From contig NZ_QNRE01000007.1 in NCBI RefSeq assembly GCF_003315035.1, forward strand, positions 62,001 to 126,000: DNA of 64,000 nucleotides, read 5' to 3'. A program made the translations under genes and the position numbers. Source of the stretch: Nocardia puris (lineage in GTDB: Bacteria > Actinomycetota > Actinomycetes > Mycobacteriales > Mycobacteriaceae). The notes beneath the pieces are model-generated. The model was given only the letters and a program-made list of their open reading frames with translations, was not told where the DNA came from and did no database searches. Within the stretch, counting starts at the first letter, position 1. Each line of letters begins with the position of its first letter. Below are positions 34,190 through 42,210 of this stretch, one piece after another.

Positions 34190-34921
34190 ATGGGCCAGAC
34201 CGAATCGCCGAGCACATCCGTGTCGTCCGCCCGCCGTGGCGACAAGCGCGCCGCCCGTCGCCCGGTCACCCGCGACGCCGTGCTGGCCACCGCGCTGCGC
34301 CTCATCGACCGCGACGGCGTCGACGGTCTGTCGATGCGCAGGCTGGCCGAGGCCGTGGACCGCGATCCGATGGTGATCTACCGGCACCTGCCCAACAAGG
34401 CGGCGGTGCTCGACGGCGTCGCCGAACTGGTGCTGGCGGATCTGACGGTCGACGTGGACGATCCGGACTGGGCGCACCAATTGCGCGTCGTGGCAAGGGA
34501 ATTCCGGCGACTGGCGCTCGCGCACCCGAACGTGGTGCCGCTGCTGGTCACCCGGCCGCTCGGCACGCCGCTGGGATTGCGGCCGCCGTCGGTGACCCGG
34601 CCCCTCGAGGGGGTGCTCACCCTGCTCGTGCGCGCGGGCTTCGAGGACGCGGCGGCGTTGCACGTCTACCGCACCCTGTTCGCGTTCCTGTACGGACACA
34701 TCCTCAACGAGTTGCAGGAGGTCGTGGAGAAGCCCGAGGAGACCGACGAGGTGCTGCGGCTCGGCCTGTACCGGCTGCCGCTGGCGGAGTTCCCGACGGT
34801 GCGCAAACTCGCACCCGTGCTCGCCGTGTACGACGGCGCGGCGGAGCTCGAACGCGGCCTCGACATCCTGCTGACCGGCCTGAACGCCACGATTCCGGTC
34901 CGGGGCGCCCGGCGCCGGTAG
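34190..34921 (+). CDS. TetR-family transcriptional regulator
   Basis: 243 residues, ATG behind AGGAGGTAG. N-terminal HTH at about 25-75: RDAVLATALRLIDRDGVDGLSMRRLAEAV, followed by the recognition part DRDPMVIYRHLPNKAAVLDGV. The C-terminal ligand domain (LRVVAREFRRLALAHPNVVPLL, FAFLYGHILNELQE) is of the tetracycline-repressor-like TetR_C type. It precedes a small gene and a fatty-acid desaturase on the same strand, and two related palindromes lie before it and between it and them, so it probably controls both. Confidence 0.9.
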   Translation: MGQTESPSTSVSSARRGDKRAARRPVTRDAVLATALRLIDRDGVDGLSMRRLAEAVDRDPMVIYRHLPNKAAVLDGVAELVLADLTVDVDDPDWAHQLRVVAREFRRLALAHPNVVPLLVTRPLGTPLGLRPPSVTRPLEGVLTLLVRAGFEDAAALHVYRTLFAFLYGHILNELQEVVEKPEETDEVLRLGLYRLPLAEFPTVRKLAPVLAVYDGAAELERGLDILLTGLNATIPVRGARRR

Positions 34922-34925
34922 CGGC

Positions 34926-34953
34926 GTCAACGTGGTTCGTCTACGCTGTTGAC
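34926..34953. promoter_or_regulatory. Second TetR site candidate before the desaturase genes
   Basis: An imperfect 28-base dyad with ends GTCAAC and GTTGAC. The first 19 bases match the sequence beginning at 34152 upstream of the TetR gene at 15 of 19 positions (GTCAACGTnGTnnnTCTAC). Confidence 0.5.
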
Positions 34954-34960
34954 ATGAGGG

Positions 34961-34984
34961 CGGTCGTGGCAGGTGCCACGACCG
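34961..34984. terminator. Long palindrome between TetR and desaturase genes
   Basis: CGGTCGTGGCA / TGCCACGACCG, 11 perfect pairs around 2 bases. Could end the TetR transcript or be a protein-binding site; the tight centre favours DNA binding. Confidence 0.4.
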
Positions 34985-35047
34985 ACGCGCATGCCGCCCC
35001 GGCCGATGCTCACCGCCGATCGCGCGCTCGCAGGACAGGAGCATCCG

Positions 35048-35206
35048 ATGGGTATCGCCTTCGTACGCAGGATCTTCCACTCGTTCGGTGCCCGGTTGCG
35101 CGCATTGTTCGCCGCACCCGACGAGGAAAGCCGTGCCCGCGCCGACCGCGCGGGCAGACCGCCGTTCGGCGGACGACGCACCGGGGCCGCCCCGCGCGGC
35201 CGTTGA
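35048..35206 (+). CDS. Small basic protein, 52 residues
   Basis: ATG at 35048 behind AGGACAGGAG, a good ribosome site. It begins with an amphipathic basic stretch (MGIAFVRRIFHSFGARLRAL) and continues with an Arg-, Gly- and Ala-rich tail. Located between the TetR gene and the desaturase and read in the same direction. No family recognised; could be a real small gene or a leader frame. Confidence 0.4.
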   Translation: MGIAFVRRIFHSFGARLRALFAAPDEESRARADRAGRPPFGGRRTGAAPRGR

Positions 35207-35261
35207 CGCCACCGCACCCGGCGCTGTCGCCCCCCGAACTCACAGATCCGAGGACACGCCC

Positions 35262-36485
35262 GTGGCGATCACCGATATCAAGACCTACGCCCATCTCGAT
35301 GCGGCCGACGTCGAATCCCTGGGACGGGAACTCGACGCGATCGAGCGTGAGGTCCGCGAGAGCCTCGGCGCCGCCGACGCCTCGTACATCCGTCGCACCA
35401 TCGCGTTCCAGCGCTTCCTCGACGTGGGCGCGCGGTTGATCATCGCGCGGAGCAGGACGCGCCGCGGCTGGCTGGCGGGTACGCTGGCGCTGGCCACAGC
35501 CAAGAGCATCGAGAACATGGAGATCGGCCACAACGTCTCCCACGGGCAGTGGGACTGGATGAACGATCCCGAAATCCATTCCAGCACGTGGGAATGGGAC
35601 ATGGCCGGCCTGTCTTCGCAATGGCGGTACTCGCACAACTACCGCCACCACGTCTTCACCAATATCGTGGGCATGGACGACGACATCGGCTTCGGCGTCA
35701 TGCGGGTGACACGAGATCAGCCGTGGCAGCCCCGTTTTCTGCTGCAACCGTTCCAAAACCTGTTGCTCGCGGTGACTTTCGAGTGGGGCATCGCGCTGCA
35801 CGGCCTGTACTCCGAACTCGACCGGACCACGTCGGCGTCCGAACGGCGCGCGCATACCAGGGCGATGGTCGCCAAGATGGCGCGCCAGGCCCGCAAGGAC
35901 TACGGCGTGTTCCCGCTGTTGAGCGGCAGGCGGTGGCGGCGCACGCTGGCCGCCGACGCGTCCGCCAACGTGCTGCGCAACGTGTGGGCCTACCTGGTGA
36001 TCTTCTGCGGGCACTTCCCGGACGGTGCGGAGAAATTCACCCCGGAAGTCCTCGGGGCGGAGACCAGGGGCGAGTGGTTCCTGCGCCAGATGCTGGGCAC
36101 TGCCAATTTCGACGCCGGCCGCGTGCTCGGTTTCCTCAGCGGGCATCTCAGCCATCAGATCGAGCACCACCTGTTCCCCGATCTGCCGAGCAACCGCTAT
36201 CCCGCCATCGCCGTGCGCGTGCGGGCACTCTGCGAGAAATTCGATCTGCCTTACACGACGGGCCCGCTGGCGCGGCAATACCTGCTCACCCTGCGCACCG
36301 TCCACAAATTGGCCGCGCCGGATCGCTACCTCACGGCCACTTCGGACGACGCACCGGAAACCGCCTCGGAGCGCAAGTTCGACGGTCGCGCCATCCCCGA
36401 ATCGAACGGACAAGACAGGGCCGGCCGCCGGGGACTTCTGACCGCGTTGCGGGACATGCCCGGCAGGCACAACCGGAAACGGTGA
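35262..36485 (+). CDS. Acyl-lipid/acyl-CoA fatty-acid desaturase
   Basis: 407 residues from the GTG at 35262 (CCGAGGACAC upstream). The three histidine boxes of membrane desaturases are present: GHNVSHGQ at ~92-99, HNYRHH at ~128-133 and HLSHQIEHHLFP near residue 300. These bind the di-iron centre that removes hydrogens from fatty acyl chains using O2. It looks like the DesA3 type of mycobacteria, which makes oleoyl chains. A shared bidirectional terminator follows. Likely repressed by the adjacent TetR. Confidence 0.93.
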   Translation: MAITDIKTYAHLDAADVESLGRELDAIEREVRESLGAADASYIRRTIAFQRFLDVGARLIIARSRTRRGWLAGTLALATAKSIENMEIGHNVSHGQWDWMNDPEIHSSTWEWDMAGLSSQWRYSHNYRHHVFTNIVGMDDDIGFGVMRVTRDQPWQPRFLLQPFQNLLLAVTFEWGIALHGLYSELDRTTSASERRAHTRAMVAKMARQARKDYGVFPLLSGRRWRRTLAADASANVLRNVWAYLVIFCGHFPDGAEKFTPEVLGAETRGEWFLRQMLGTANFDAGRVLGFLSGHLSHQIEHHLFPDLPSNRYPAIAVRVRALCEKFDLPYTTGPLARQYLLTLRTVHKLAAPDRYLTATSDDAPETASERKFDGRAIPESNGQDRAGRRGLLTALRDMPGRHNRKR

Positions 36486-36494
36486 CCGAAACGA

Positions 36495-36526
36495 GAACGA
36501 CCCCGCACCGAAGTGCGGGGTCGTTC
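36495..36526. terminator. Bidirectional terminator
   Basis: Fourteen-base perfect stem GAACGACCCCGCAC / GTGCGGGGTCGTTC with CGAA tetraloop between the converging desaturase and cold-shock genes. Confidence 0.85.
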
Positions 36527-36542
36527 ACTCTGTCACGCCGTG

Positions 36543-36746
36543 TCAGAGGGCGCGGACATCCTGGGCCTGCGGGCCTTTCTGACCCTGGCCGACCTCGAAC
36601 TCTACGCGCTGGCCCTCTTCGAGAGACTTGTATCCCGAGCCGCTGACGGCCGAGTAATGCACGAAGACGTCAGGGCCGCCTCCGTCTTGGGCGATGAAGC
36701 CGAAGCCCTTTTCGCCGTTGAACCACTTCACACTGCCTTGAGCCAT
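36543..36746 (-). CDS. Cold-shock protein, CspA family
   Basis: 67 residues, a single cold-shock domain. RNP1 is KGFGFI and RNP2 is VFVHY; the start GSVKWFNGEKGFGFIAQD and end GPQAQDV are standard. It binds single-stranded RNA and DNA as an RNA chaperone. The leader (upstream of 36746 on the minus strand) is long and relatively AT-rich near the start (AAGAAAAGAAGT), as for other csp genes. Confidence 0.97.
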   Translation of the reverse strand: MAQGSVKWFNGEKGFGFIAQDGGGPDVFVHYSAVSGSGYKSLEEGQRVEFEVGQGQKGPQAQDVRAL

Positions 36747-37075
36747 GTTGTGTGCTACTTCTTTTCTTGTAGGTGAGCCGTGCGGATCTCTGTGATGAGC
36801 ACGATCTCGCTGTCCACTATGCCATGGGTCGGTCGACTCGCGCGCATCGGGGCGGCGCGGGCCCCCACGCGCAGCGAGAGCGCGCCCGGCCCGGCCGTCC
36901 TTCAGGTCGGCCGCGAACGACGCCGATCTGCCCGCCGGTGGGCGGTGGTGTCGACTCGCCGCCGCGGGCGCGACGCCGGTGCGGTCGCGTTCGCGTCAGG
37001 TAGAGACCATTGGTCCCCTGGACCATGGCCCTTCGCACGTATCGGACACTGATGCGAAGAGAGGACCGTAGGGGC
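36747..37075. other. Divergent leader region of cold-shock and universal-stress genes
   Basis: No supported gene in these 329 bases. The left part is the csp leader; the right part contains the DosR-like box at 37019-37031 and the promoter of the universal stress protein gene. Confidence 0.5.
37011..37031. promoter_or_regulatory. DosR/DevR-like box before the universal stress gene
   Basis: GGGACCATGGCCC (37019-37031) fits the GGGAC-NNN-GGCCC half-site pattern of mycobacterial DosR targets and lies 44 bases before the start codon. It overlaps a second perfect dyad GGTCCC-CT-GGGACC (37011-37024). Universal stress genes are typical DosR targets. Pattern match only. Confidence 0.45.
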
Positions 37076-37750
37076 ATGAACGCTTCTCTTGTCCTCAGCG
37101 TCGCAGCCGTCTGGATTCTCACGGGGTTGGTGACCGGATTATGGATGGTCCGCCGCGGGCACGATCCGATGTGGATTCCCTTCGCCGTATTGTTCGGGCC
37201 GCTGTTCGTGCCGATCGCGCTGGAACGAGTGGAGCGCCATCCCAGGTTGGCCACCTCCGGGCCCGGCGGAGGACCGGCGGCGCGGTCGCGAACGCCGGAC
37301 GGGCCCCGGGTGCTGGTGGGGCTGAATGGGTCGGCGGAGTCGGAACGCGTGCTGGCCGCGGCGCTACGGTTGTTCGGGTCCCGGTGCGGCGTGCTGGTGC
37401 TGGCCGAGGTGGTCGGCTACGACGCGACCTCGGACGATTCGCAGTCGGCGGTCGATGCCGCCGCCAGGCGCCTGGCCGCCGCGGCGGCGGTGGCAGGCGG
37501 CGTGGGCGAAACCGTGCGATTCGAAGTGCTGGCCGGTCCCGCGGGTGAGGCGTTGCGGCGCTTCGCGGCGGAGCAGGACATGGATGTGCTCGTCGTCGGT
37601 CGGCGCCGGCCCGGGTTGTCGACGCGGCTACTGGGCAGCGTCTCCGCTGACGTGGTCCGCCACTCTCCGGTCCCCGTACTCGTCGTCGAGCCCGGGAACA
37701 ATCCGGCCCCCGCTCGTCGGACGGCATCCGCGCAGGGGGCGTCGCGATGA
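37076..37750 (+). CDS. Universal stress protein fused to N-terminal membrane segments
   Basis: 224 residues from the ATG at 37076 (GTAGGGG upstream). Residues ~1-50 hold two hydrophobic segments (LVLSVAAVWILTGLVTGLWMV and WIPFAVLFGPLFVPIAL) separated by a short loop. Residues ~75-215 are a UspA domain: PRVLVGLNGSAESERVLAAAL, DMDVLVVGRRRPG and LLGSVSADVVRHSPVPVLVVEP. The nucleotide-loop glycines are spaced unusually (G-4-G-6-GS rather than G-2-G-9-GS), so ATP binding is uncertain. Membrane-tethered Usp proteins are less common than soluble ones. Followed by an antiporter gene. Confidence 0.85.
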   Translation: MNASLVLSVAAVWILTGLVTGLWMVRRGHDPMWIPFAVLFGPLFVPIALERVERHPRLATSGPGGGPAARSRTPDGPRVLVGLNGSAESERVLAAALRLFGSRCGVLVLAEVVGYDATSDDSQSAVDAAARRLAAAAAVAGGVGETVRFEVLAGPAGEALRRFAAEQDMDVLVVGRRRPGLSTRLLGSVSADVVRHSPVPVLVVEPGNNPAPARRTASAQGASR

Positions 37751-37918
37751 ACCCTGGCATGAGGGACGGCGCGCGCACGACCGCCCCGCGCCGCTGATGC
37801 GGCGGGATCGCGCACACCCACCCGGCGACCGAGCCAGTCGTTCCCACCGCTGATCGGCGGCCGCACTTGCCCGCTGCCCGGCACATGCCGGCCGCGACCG
37901 GCCGGTAGAGTGACGGTG

Positions 37919-38077
37919 ATGGCGACCGCACCGCCTCGCCGAAAGCTCGCCGTGACCGATGTGTCCGACCTGGCGGGCCGCGCCGTGTGCGGGGTGGCGC
38001 CGGTCGAGGCGCAGCACGGCACCGATCCGGTGGCCTCGTGCGTACTGCCCGCCGTGCGGGCCGCGGGGCGGGGCTGA
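37919..38077 (+). CDS. Possible small protein upstream of the antiporter
   Basis: 52-residue frame from ATG at 37919 to TGA at 38075, ending two bases before the antiporter start. It reads MATAPPRRKLAVTDVSDLAG and continues with no recognised motif. The tight junction suggests coupling, but there is no strong ribosome site; may be chance. Confidence 0.3.
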   Translation: MATAPPRRKLAVTDVSDLAGRAVCGVAPVEAQHGTDPVASCVLPAVRAAGRG

Positions 38078-38079
38078 TC

Positions 38080-39738
38080 GTGGAGCCGCACGCGTTCCAG
38101 CTGGTCGCGATCATCCTCGTCATCGCCGCAGCGGCCGGGATGGTGGCGGTCCGGCTGCGGCAGCCCATGATCGTCGCGTTCATCGGCGTCGGGATACTGG
38201 TCGGCCCGGTCGGCACCGGCTGGGTCGACGCCGACAGCACGATCGAGCTGCTGGCCCGGCTGGGCATCGCGATCCTGCTGTTCCTCGTCGGGCTGCGGCT
38301 GGACATGCACCTGATCCGCAGCACCGGGCCCGTCGCCCTGGCCACGGGTCTCGGGCAGATCGTGTTCACGTCCGTGTTCGGCTATCTCATAGCGATCGCG
38401 CTCGGCATGGACAGCGTCACCGCGCTCTACGTGGCGGTCGCCCTCACCTTCTCGTCGACGATCATCATCGTCAAACTGCTGTCCGACAAACGTGAACTCG
38501 ACCAGCTCCACGGGCGAATCGCCGTCGGTTTTCTCATCGTCCAGGACATCGTCGTGGTCCTGGTGATGATCGCGCTCACGGCCTTCGGGCAGCCGGCCGG
38601 CGACAACCTGCCTTCGAGCATCGCCGCGACCCTGGGCAAGGGGCTCGGCCTCCTGGTCGGCACTGGCCTGCTCATGCGCTACGTCCTGCCTTGGCTGCTG
38701 CACCACATCGCGCGGTCTCAGGAATTGCTCGTCCTGTTCGGGGTCGCTTATGCCGTCGCGATCGCCGCACTCAGCGAATGGCTCGGCTTCAGTTCCGAGG
38801 TCGGTGCCTTCCTCGCCGGAGTTTCGCTCGCCCAGACCGCCTACCGCGACGCCCTCGGCGCCCGGCTGGTCAGCCTGCGCGACTTCCTGCTGCTGTTCTT
38901 CTTTCTCGATCTCGGTGCCAAGCTGGAGTTCAGCAACGCCACTCAGCAGATCACCGAAGCCGCGGTCTTCTCTCTGTTCGTGCTCGTCGGCAACCCGCTG
39001 ATCGTCATCGCGATCATGAGCGCCATGCGCTACCCGGTTCGTGTCGGGTTCCTCGCCGGGCTCACCGTGGCCCAGATCTCCGAATTCTCCCTCATCCTGG
39101 CCGCGCTCGGGCTCGGGCTCGGGCACATCACCAACGCCACGGTCAGCCTGATCACCGTCGTCGGGCTGATCACCATCGGCGGCTCCACCTACCTGATCAC
39201 GTACTCACATCAGATCTACCAGCGCATTCACCGCTGGCTCGGCGTGTTCGACCGCACCGGGACCCGAGCCGGGGAGCTTCCCGCCGAAGCGGGGGACTAC
39301 GAGGTGATCCTCTATGGGCTGGGTCGATTCGGCAGCCATGTGGCCGCTCGCCTGGCCGAGACCGGCCACCGCGTCCTCGGGGTCGACTTCGATCCTCGGA
39401 CGATCGCCACGGTCAAGCGCGACGGGGTCACCGCGGTGTTCGGCAGTGCGGACGATATCCACTTTCTGGAGCACCTGCCGCTGGCCCGCGCGCGGACGGT
39501 CATCAGTGCCATCCCCACGCTGGAGATCAACCTCACGTTGCTGCACAACCTTCGCCACCACCGGTACGACGGCCTCGTCGTGCTCACCGCGCACACCCGG
39601 CACGATATCGACCAGCTCCGCGCCGCCGGCGCCGACGTGATCCTCACCCCTTTCGCCACCGCGGCGACCTCGATCGCCGACGCACTGCACCGGTTCCTCG
39701 AGACGGGTGACCACTCCCACCTGGACGAGGGCCGGTGA
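38080..39738 (+). CDS. Kef-type cation:proton antiporter with TrkA-N domain
   Basis: 552 residues from the GTG at 38080. Residues ~1-385 are a Na+/H+ exchanger domain with about 12 helices (LARLGIAILLFLVGLRLDM, ALTFSSTIIIVKLLSDK, SSEVGAFLAGVSLAQTAYRD, TVAQISEFSLILAALGLG). Residues ~410-530 are a RCK/TrkA-N domain with the Rossmann motif YGLGRFGSHVA and GVDFDPRTIATVKRDGV, which senses NAD(H). The domain order is that of KefB/KefC potassium efflux systems. It follows the universal stress gene and probably works in pH or potassium homeostasis under stress. Confidence 0.92.
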   Translation: MEPHAFQLVAIILVIAAAAGMVAVRLRQPMIVAFIGVGILVGPVGTGWVDADSTIELLARLGIAILLFLVGLRLDMHLIRSTGPVALATGLGQIVFTSVFGYLIAIALGMDSVTALYVAVALTFSSTIIIVKLLSDKRELDQLHGRIAVGFLIVQDIVVVLVMIALTAFGQPAGDNLPSSIAATLGKGLGLLVGTGLLMRYVLPWLLHHIARSQELLVLFGVAYAVAIAALSEWLGFSSEVGAFLAGVSLAQTAYRDALGARLVSLRDFLLLFFFLDLGAKLEFSNATQQITEAAVFSLFVLVGNPLIVIAIMSAMRYPVRVGFLAGLTVAQISEFSLILAALGLGLGHITNATVSLITVVGLITIGGSTYLITYSHQIYQRIHRWLGVFDRTGTRAGELPAEAGDYEVILYGLGRFGSHVAARLAETGHRVLGVDFDPRTIATVKRDGVTAVFGSADDIHFLEHLPLARARTVISAIPTLEINLTLLHNLRHHRYDGLVVLTAHTRHDIDQLRAAGADVILTPFATAATSIADALHRFLETGDHSHLDEGR

Positions 39739-39876
39739 CCCTGGGGCCGTCCCATCGCCCGGTTCGACGTGGCTGGTCGGCATGTCGTACGTCACGGCGT
39801 GCGTCTACGCCGTGGTGCGCACCGGTGTCTCCCGTGCGGCTGGTGCCCGCGGCCCGGGCGATGGCCGGTGAACAGA

Positions 39877-40476
39877 TCAGGGCCGCGGGCGTAATCCGTC
39901 CAGCATGTGCCGGGTGGTCTCGTCGAGCAGTTCGTCGGCGGTCTCGGCCGTCACCACCCCCGACCCGACGAACGTCGCCAGACCCTGCAACGCGGCCACC
40001 GCTGAGAGCGCGATGCGGCGCGGGTCGCCCGCGACCACCTCGCCGCGCGCCTGCGCCTCGGTGATCAGCGCGACCGGCGCGGCGAACGCGCGGTCGACGG
40101 CCTGCGTCATGGCCTCGGTGGCGGCGGGGCTGTGCCTGCGGGCGAACATGACGGCCAGTAGCGCGGCGTTCTCGGTGGCGAACCGCAGGTAGGCGCGCGC
40201 CATGGCGCGGACGCGTCCACCGATCGAATCCTCCGCCTCGATCGACTCGATGGCCGCGCCGAGGCGTTCGAATCCAGAGACGGCGAGGGCGTCCAGCAGC
40301 GCCTGCTTGTCCTTGAAATGCCGGGTCGGCGCGCCGTGGCTGACGCCGATGTCGCGGGCCAGCCCGCGCAGTGACAGACCGTCCACCCCCGACTCCCGCA
40401 GCGTCGCCTCGGCGCGCGACAACAACTCGGCGCGCAGGTCGCCGTGGTGGTAGGAGCGGGTCCGGGTGATCGTCAT
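39877..40476 (-). CDS. TetR/AcrR-family regulator
   Basis: 199 residues from the ATG at 40476. HTH at ~10-60: HHGDLRAELLSRAEATLRESGVDGLSLRGLARDIGVSHGAPTRHFKDKQAL in pieces, with recognition helix VSHGAPTRHF. The C-terminal domain (LAVMFARRHSPAATEAMTQ) resembles TetR_C_33/WHG types. It is divergent from the ABC-2-like membrane protein; a perfect TGTAGGCA dyad and an extra half-site lie between the two genes. Confidence 0.92.
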   Translation of the reverse strand: MTITRTRSYHHGDLRAELLSRAEATLRESGVDGLSLRGLARDIGVSHGAPTRHFKDKQALLDALAVSGFERLGAAIESIEAEDSIGGRVRAMARAYLRFATENAALLAVMFARRHSPAATEAMTQAVDRAFAAPVALITEAQARGEVVAGDPRRIALSAVAALQGLATFVGSGVVTAETADELLDETTRHMLDGLRPRP

Positions 40477-40478
40477 GG

Positions 40479-40486
40479 TGTAGGCA
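40479..40486. promoter_or_regulatory. Extra TGTAGGCA half-site at the TetR start
   Basis: Same octamer as the arms of the dyad at 40516-40532, 3 bases upstream of the regulator's ATG, so it may mediate autorepression. Confidence 0.5.
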
Positions 40487-40505
40487 GGATAACAACATGT
40501 TGGCA

Positions 40506-40541
40506 TTGACTACTTTGTAGGCACTGCCTACATTTGCCTGC
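40506..40541 (+). promoter_or_regulatory. Promoter with embedded operator, giving a leaderless transcript
   Basis: TTGACT (-35, 40506-40511), 17 bases, TACATT (-10, 40529-40534), then 7 bases to the ATG at 40542. Transcription would start at or next to the A of the ATG. The perfect dyad TGTAGGCA-C-TGCCTACA (40516-40532) sits in the spacer and overlaps the -10, ideal for TetR repression. Confidence 0.7.
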
Positions 40542-41888
40542 ATGAAGAGTCGGATCTTCACCGCCCCCCTCGCGGTGCTGCTGGTGTTCGCGGGACTGCT
40601 CGCCACGATGTACCTCGGCTACGCGGGCAACACCGAGAAGAACCTCCACGACTTCCCGATCGCCCTGGTCAACCAGGACGTCGGCGACGTCGGTCCCGAC
40701 GGCGCGTCGCGCAATGTCGGCGCGCAGGTCGCCGACGCGCTGGTGGCCGGAATCCCTTCGGACAAGGTCGATCTGCGCGTGCTCGGCCTCGGCCCGGCCC
40801 GCGCGCAGCTGGGCAGCGGCGAGGTCTACGGCGCGATCGTCATCCCGTCCGATTTCACGAAACGGCTGTCCATCCTCGGCGCCTCGGCCGTGGTGCCCGG
40901 CGACGTGGAACGCCCGATCATCACCCTGTACACCAATCCGCGCGTGGGCCCGTTCACCACGGGCATCACCCAGCGCATCGCCGACCGCGCGCTCGACCAG
41001 GTCAACACCACCGTCGGCGCGACGCTGGGCGAGCAGGTCCGCGCCGCGCTGCCCGACCGGGCTGCGGCCGACATGCCCGGCGCCGCAAGGCTTGTGCTCG
41101 CCGATCCGGTCGAGGTCGTGACCAGTCCGTACCGCCCGATGCCCGACGCGGCCGGGGAAGGGCTCGTCGCGTTCTTCTACGCGCTGATCCTGCTGCTCGC
41201 CGGCTTCACCGGCGCGATGCTCATCCACACCCTCACCGACTCCGCCCTCGGCTTCACGCCCACCGAGTACGGCCCCTGGTTCGTGCACCCGCCGGCCACC
41301 GGCATGTCCCGTTTCCGGACGCTGCTCGTGAAGTGGGCGGTGGCGGCCGTCGGCGCGCCGATCCTCTCGGGCGTATTCGTCGGTGTGGCAACGGCATTGG
41401 ACATCCCGCTCGGCAACGGCCCGCTGCTGTGGCTGTACGGCACGCTGGCGATCTTCGCGGTCGGCTGCACCGCGCTGTCGGTGCTCGCGGCGTTCGGCAC
41501 GGCCGGTTTGATGGTGAACCTGATCGTGTTCGTCGTGCTGGGCCTGCCCTCCTCGGCGGGCACCATCCCGCTGGAGGCCACGCCGGAGTGGATCGCGAAG
41601 ATGGCCGCGTTCGAGCCGATGCACCAGATCTACCTGGCGGTGCGCACCATCCTGTTCTTCGACGCCGACTGGTCGGCGGGTCTCGGGCAGGGGCTGGGCA
41701 TGACGCTCGCGGGTCTGCTCATCGGCGTCGCGCTCGGCGTCACGGCCACCGTGGGGTACGACCGGTGGGGTTGGCATCGCGGCGCGGAGGCCCCGCGTCC
41801 CCCGAAATCCGACACGCCGGAGGATTCGGACACGCCGGACAATGCGCCGAATCGCCGGAATCGGGACGAACTGGTCGCGGCGACCTGA
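40542..41888 (+). CDS. ABC-2/YhgE-like membrane protein
   Basis: 448 residues. One N-terminal helix (APLAVLLVFAGLLATMYLGY), a large outer domain ~30-210 with FPIALVNQDVGDV and GEVYGAIVIPSDFTKRL (typical of YhgE/Pip and DUF3533 proteins), then five to six helices at ~215-425 and a charged tail. The family is linked to export and phage or bacteriocin receptor roles; the substrate here is unknown. No ATPase gene is adjacent. Controlled by the divergent TetR, which suggests an inducible drug- or lipid-export role by inference. Starts with a leaderless ATG. Confidence 0.85.
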   Translation: MKSRIFTAPLAVLLVFAGLLATMYLGYAGNTEKNLHDFPIALVNQDVGDVGPDGASRNVGAQVADALVAGIPSDKVDLRVLGLGPARAQLGSGEVYGAIVIPSDFTKRLSILGASAVVPGDVERPIITLYTNPRVGPFTTGITQRIADRALDQVNTTVGATLGEQVRAALPDRAAADMPGAARLVLADPVEVVTSPYRPMPDAAGEGLVAFFYALILLLAGFTGAMLIHTLTDSALGFTPTEYGPWFVHPPATGMSRFRTLLVKWAVAAVGAPILSGVFVGVATALDIPLGNGPLLWLYGTLAIFAVGCTALSVLAAFGTAGLMVNLIVFVVLGLPSSAGTIPLEATPEWIAKMAAFEPMHQIYLAVRTILFFDADWSAGLGQGLGMTLAGLLIGVALGVTATVGYDRWGWHRGAEAPRPPKSDTPEDSDTPDNAPNRRNRDELVAAT

Positions 41889-41903
41889 TTTCGCCCCGCG
41901 GAC

Positions 41904-41946
41904 ACCGGCGCGCCACGCACTCGTCAGGGGTGCGTGGCGCGCCGGT
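41904..41946 (+). terminator. Strong terminator after the YhgE-like gene
   Basis: Seventeen perfect pairs (41904-41920 with 41930-41946) around a 9-base loop, 15 bases after the stop codon. Confidence 0.8.
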
Positions 41947-42042
41947 CGCCGGAGAGGCGCCCGTCACGCCGCCGTTCGCGGATTTCGGCCGCGAGCTGCG
42001 GCGATGGTACTCGCGAGTAGACGAACGCGGCGCGAAATGAGG

Positions 42043-42078
42043 TTGCTATCGGGCCCCGGAGTGCCTATTCTCGATCGC
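42043..42078 (+). promoter_or_regulatory. Promoter of the attenuator-controlled gene
   Basis: TTGCTA (42043-42048), 17 bases, TATTCT (42066-42071), then 7 bases to a GTG at 42079. The spacing predicts a transcript starting at the GTG, so the leader peptide is read without a 5' leader. Confidence 0.65.
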
Positions 42079-42210
42079 GTGCCGAATCCCGCCTACCGCC
42101 ACAGCGCAGCGCTCCGTGTCGCAGACCGCGACCGCGCCGCGCTTCTTCCGCTCACCGCGATGGTGGCGCAGGCGCGACTTCTCGTAGTAACCCGCCGTAG
42201 CGGGGTCTGA
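42079..42210 (+). CDS. Leader peptide (leaderless) of a transcription attenuator
   Basis: 43-residue frame from GTG 42079 to TGA 42208-42210, just before a terminator. It contains AALLPL and then ARLLVVTRRSGV at the end, with codons CTT CTT, CTT CTC and GTA GTA; CTT and GTA are rare in this high-GC DNA. A run of Leu and Val codons just before competing hairpins is the classical design for sensing charged Leu and Val tRNAs. A shorter frame from ATG 42163 would keep the same control codons. The peptide itself likely has no other function. Confidence 0.7.
   Translation: MPNPAYRHSAALRVADRDRAALLPLTAMVAQARLLVVTRRSGV

Noticed and set aside
36513..36776. Plus-strand frame opposite the cold-shock gene
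   Set aside because: Shadow of the csp gene on the minus strand.
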